DNA from: a virus
DNA: 40,158 nucleotides
Direction: 5' to 3' (one strand)
IMG/VR virus record: IMGVR_UViG_3300037324_000047
Span: 1-40,158 of that record
The position numbers and the translations under genes were made by a program. Each line of letters starts with the position of its first letter. Position 1 is the stretch's first letter. Below are positions 39,250 through 40,158 of this stretch, piece after piece. The notes under the pieces are model-generated. The model was not told the origin of the DNA. It made no database searches and saw nothing but the letters and a program-made list of their open reading frames with translations.

Positions 39250-40158
39250 AATATCAATTTAGTAAGGTCTGTGTCTGGATGTAAATTTAAAGTAATCTCT
39301 CTGTCTGTGTCTTTTGCCACATCGGTTGAAGCTTCTTTTATAAATCCTTTGAATACATTGGAATTGTAGGTAAAAGTAAAATATCCATACATGTTTTCGG
39401 TGATAATCTTCCAAGCATTTAATGGTAATGCTGTCTTAATTTTTACTTTATAAGGCAAAATTAACGCTTTATTCATAGCCCCTACTGACTGATCTTGCCT
39501 TTCGGTAACAACCTTTCCTGCTATTTGACTTGTCAGGTCAGCATTTTTGTCAGCGCTCCCAAAGCTTAGCACTGTAGATTCAAAACCTTTTAGTCCAGAC
39601 CTGAGCAAAGATCCGCTTCTAAGCATGTTTCGCTTTGGACTCAATCGAACATTTATCGCATTTTCAGGATTGGCAATTCCTGTCACATAATCTAGGTCAG
39701 ATCCTTTTTCAAGTTTATGTATTCCGCTTTCCTCAACTCCAGACCCCTGCAAGATCCAAATATCATTGTCGCTTTCCGAATCAATCCCCTTTATGTTGTC
39801 TATAATAGTCATCCTACGCAATAGAGCGAGCCCGTACTGATCTCCTCTGTATTCTGCGACCATACTCAACACTTTATTTGTTTTGCTGTTCCTACAAGTC
39901 CAGCTTTGCCCTTGGTTGAACTCCTCCCTACCTTGGTTCTCCTCATACTTTTGTTCCTTATAACCTATTTTTATTGCCGAGAACATTAAGTCACTGTCAA
40001 TTACTAGCTGAAATTCTTTTATGCTTCCAAGATCTAGGCAAGGAACATCTCGGTAAAAAAACTCCTTACTTTCCAGTCTAGGTACTGAATCAATTCCAAA
40101 CCCCACACCTAAAATGGCATCTATTGTTCTGTAAAAATCCTGAAAGCTTGTCTTTAGA
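39246..40158 (-). CDS. Putative distal tail / baseplate hub protein, C-terminal part (runs over contig junction)
   Basis: This is the other end of the 666-residue protein whose first 414 residues are encoded at 1242-1. The unique part covers 252 codons (40004-39249) plus the stop; bases 40005-40158 repeat the left contig end. It contains YKEQKYEENQGREEFNQGQS and ends REITLNLHPDTDLTKLIL. An internal ATG at 40106 gives a false short gene if the circle is ignored. It overlaps the collar protein start by four bases. Confidence 0.6.
   Translation of the reverse strand, partial: LKTSFQDFYRTIDAILGVGFGIDSVPRLESKEFFYRDVPCLDLGSIKEFQLVIDSDLMFSAIKIGYKEQKYEENQGREEFNQGQSWTCRNSKTNKVLSMVAEYRGDQYGLALLRRMTIIDNIKGIDSESDNDIWILQGSGVEESGIHKLEKGSDLDYVTGIANPENAINVRLSPKRNMLRSGSLLRSGLKGFESTVLSFGSADKNADLTSQIAGKVVTERQDQSVGAMNKALILPYKVKIKTALPLNAWKIITENMYGYFTFTYNSNVFKGFIKEASTDVAKDTDREITLNLHPDTDLTKLIL
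40005..40158. repeat. Contig-end direct repeat (right copy)
   Basis: Same 154 bases as 1-154 with changes at 40131 and 40157, both silent in the encoded protein. It marks the closure point of the circular map. Confidence 0.95.

Noticed and set aside
39246-40106. A separate 286-residue gene starting MGFGIDSVPRLE
   Set aside because: The frame is open upstream across the circular junction to an ATG at 1242; this Met is internal.

Overview
The window is one complete tailed-phage genome of the siphovirus type, about 40.0 kb, almost certainly infecting a member of the Bacteroidota. The first 154 bases return at the end (1-154 and 40005-40158, two differences), so this is a circular or circularly permuted genome of about 40,004 bp opened inside a baseplate gene. 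Host evidence: AT-rich DNA, promoters of the Bacteroidetes -7 type (TAnnTTTG), few Shine-Dalgarno sequences, A-rich leaders and a BspA/DUF285-type fibre. Every gene I can support is on the minus strand, so transcription runs from high to low coordinates.

Layout in transcription order. Early and regulatory region (about 31.0 to 25.3 kb): small unknown proteins, a DUF932 protein, a zinc-ribbon protein, a helix-turn-helix protein, a PD-(D/E)XK nuclease, a DEDDh exonuclease, a gp3-like (recombination-directionality-factor-like) protein and a YopX protein. At 25.26-23.7 kb is a foreign-looking cassette: a zinc-ribbon ORF, a GC-rich imperfect palindrome resembling an attC site, and a PP-loop ATPase of the PAPS-reductase family, followed by an ORF remnant, a possible short RNA and a terminator. 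Replication and recombination genes (23.6-17.8 kb): an initiator with iterons inside its gene, a partner protein, a RuvC-like resolvase, an HNH protein, SSB and a 466-residue repeat protein. Two small lipoproteins follow, then a ParB-domain protein with two tandem TAGT-like glycosyltransferases, a possible DNA-modification module.

Late genes: terminase small and large subunits, portal, prohead protease, HK97-type capsid, connectors and probable tail tube (15.0-7.4 kb). After a strong terminator comes an accessory cassette (7.3-5.4 kb), then presumed tail assembly proteins, tape measure, a baseplate protein that crosses the contig junction (1242 to 1, then 40004 to 39246), a collar-domain protein, fibres (39.2-32.8 kb), and lysis by holin, GH19 endolysin and a probable unimolecular spanin (32.8-31.1 kb).

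Six near-identical promoters carry an inverted repeat (ATATAC-N7-GTATAT or a variant) between the -33 and -7 boxes, and most early genes share a leader motif, AATCAGTYAATCA. One promoter lies in the tail region within a 145-bp duplication that still carries the end of the spanin gene, so an early-gene cassette was apparently copied into the late operon. No integrase, tRNA, CRISPR array or insertion sequence was seen. No intergenic gap exceeds about 300 bases.
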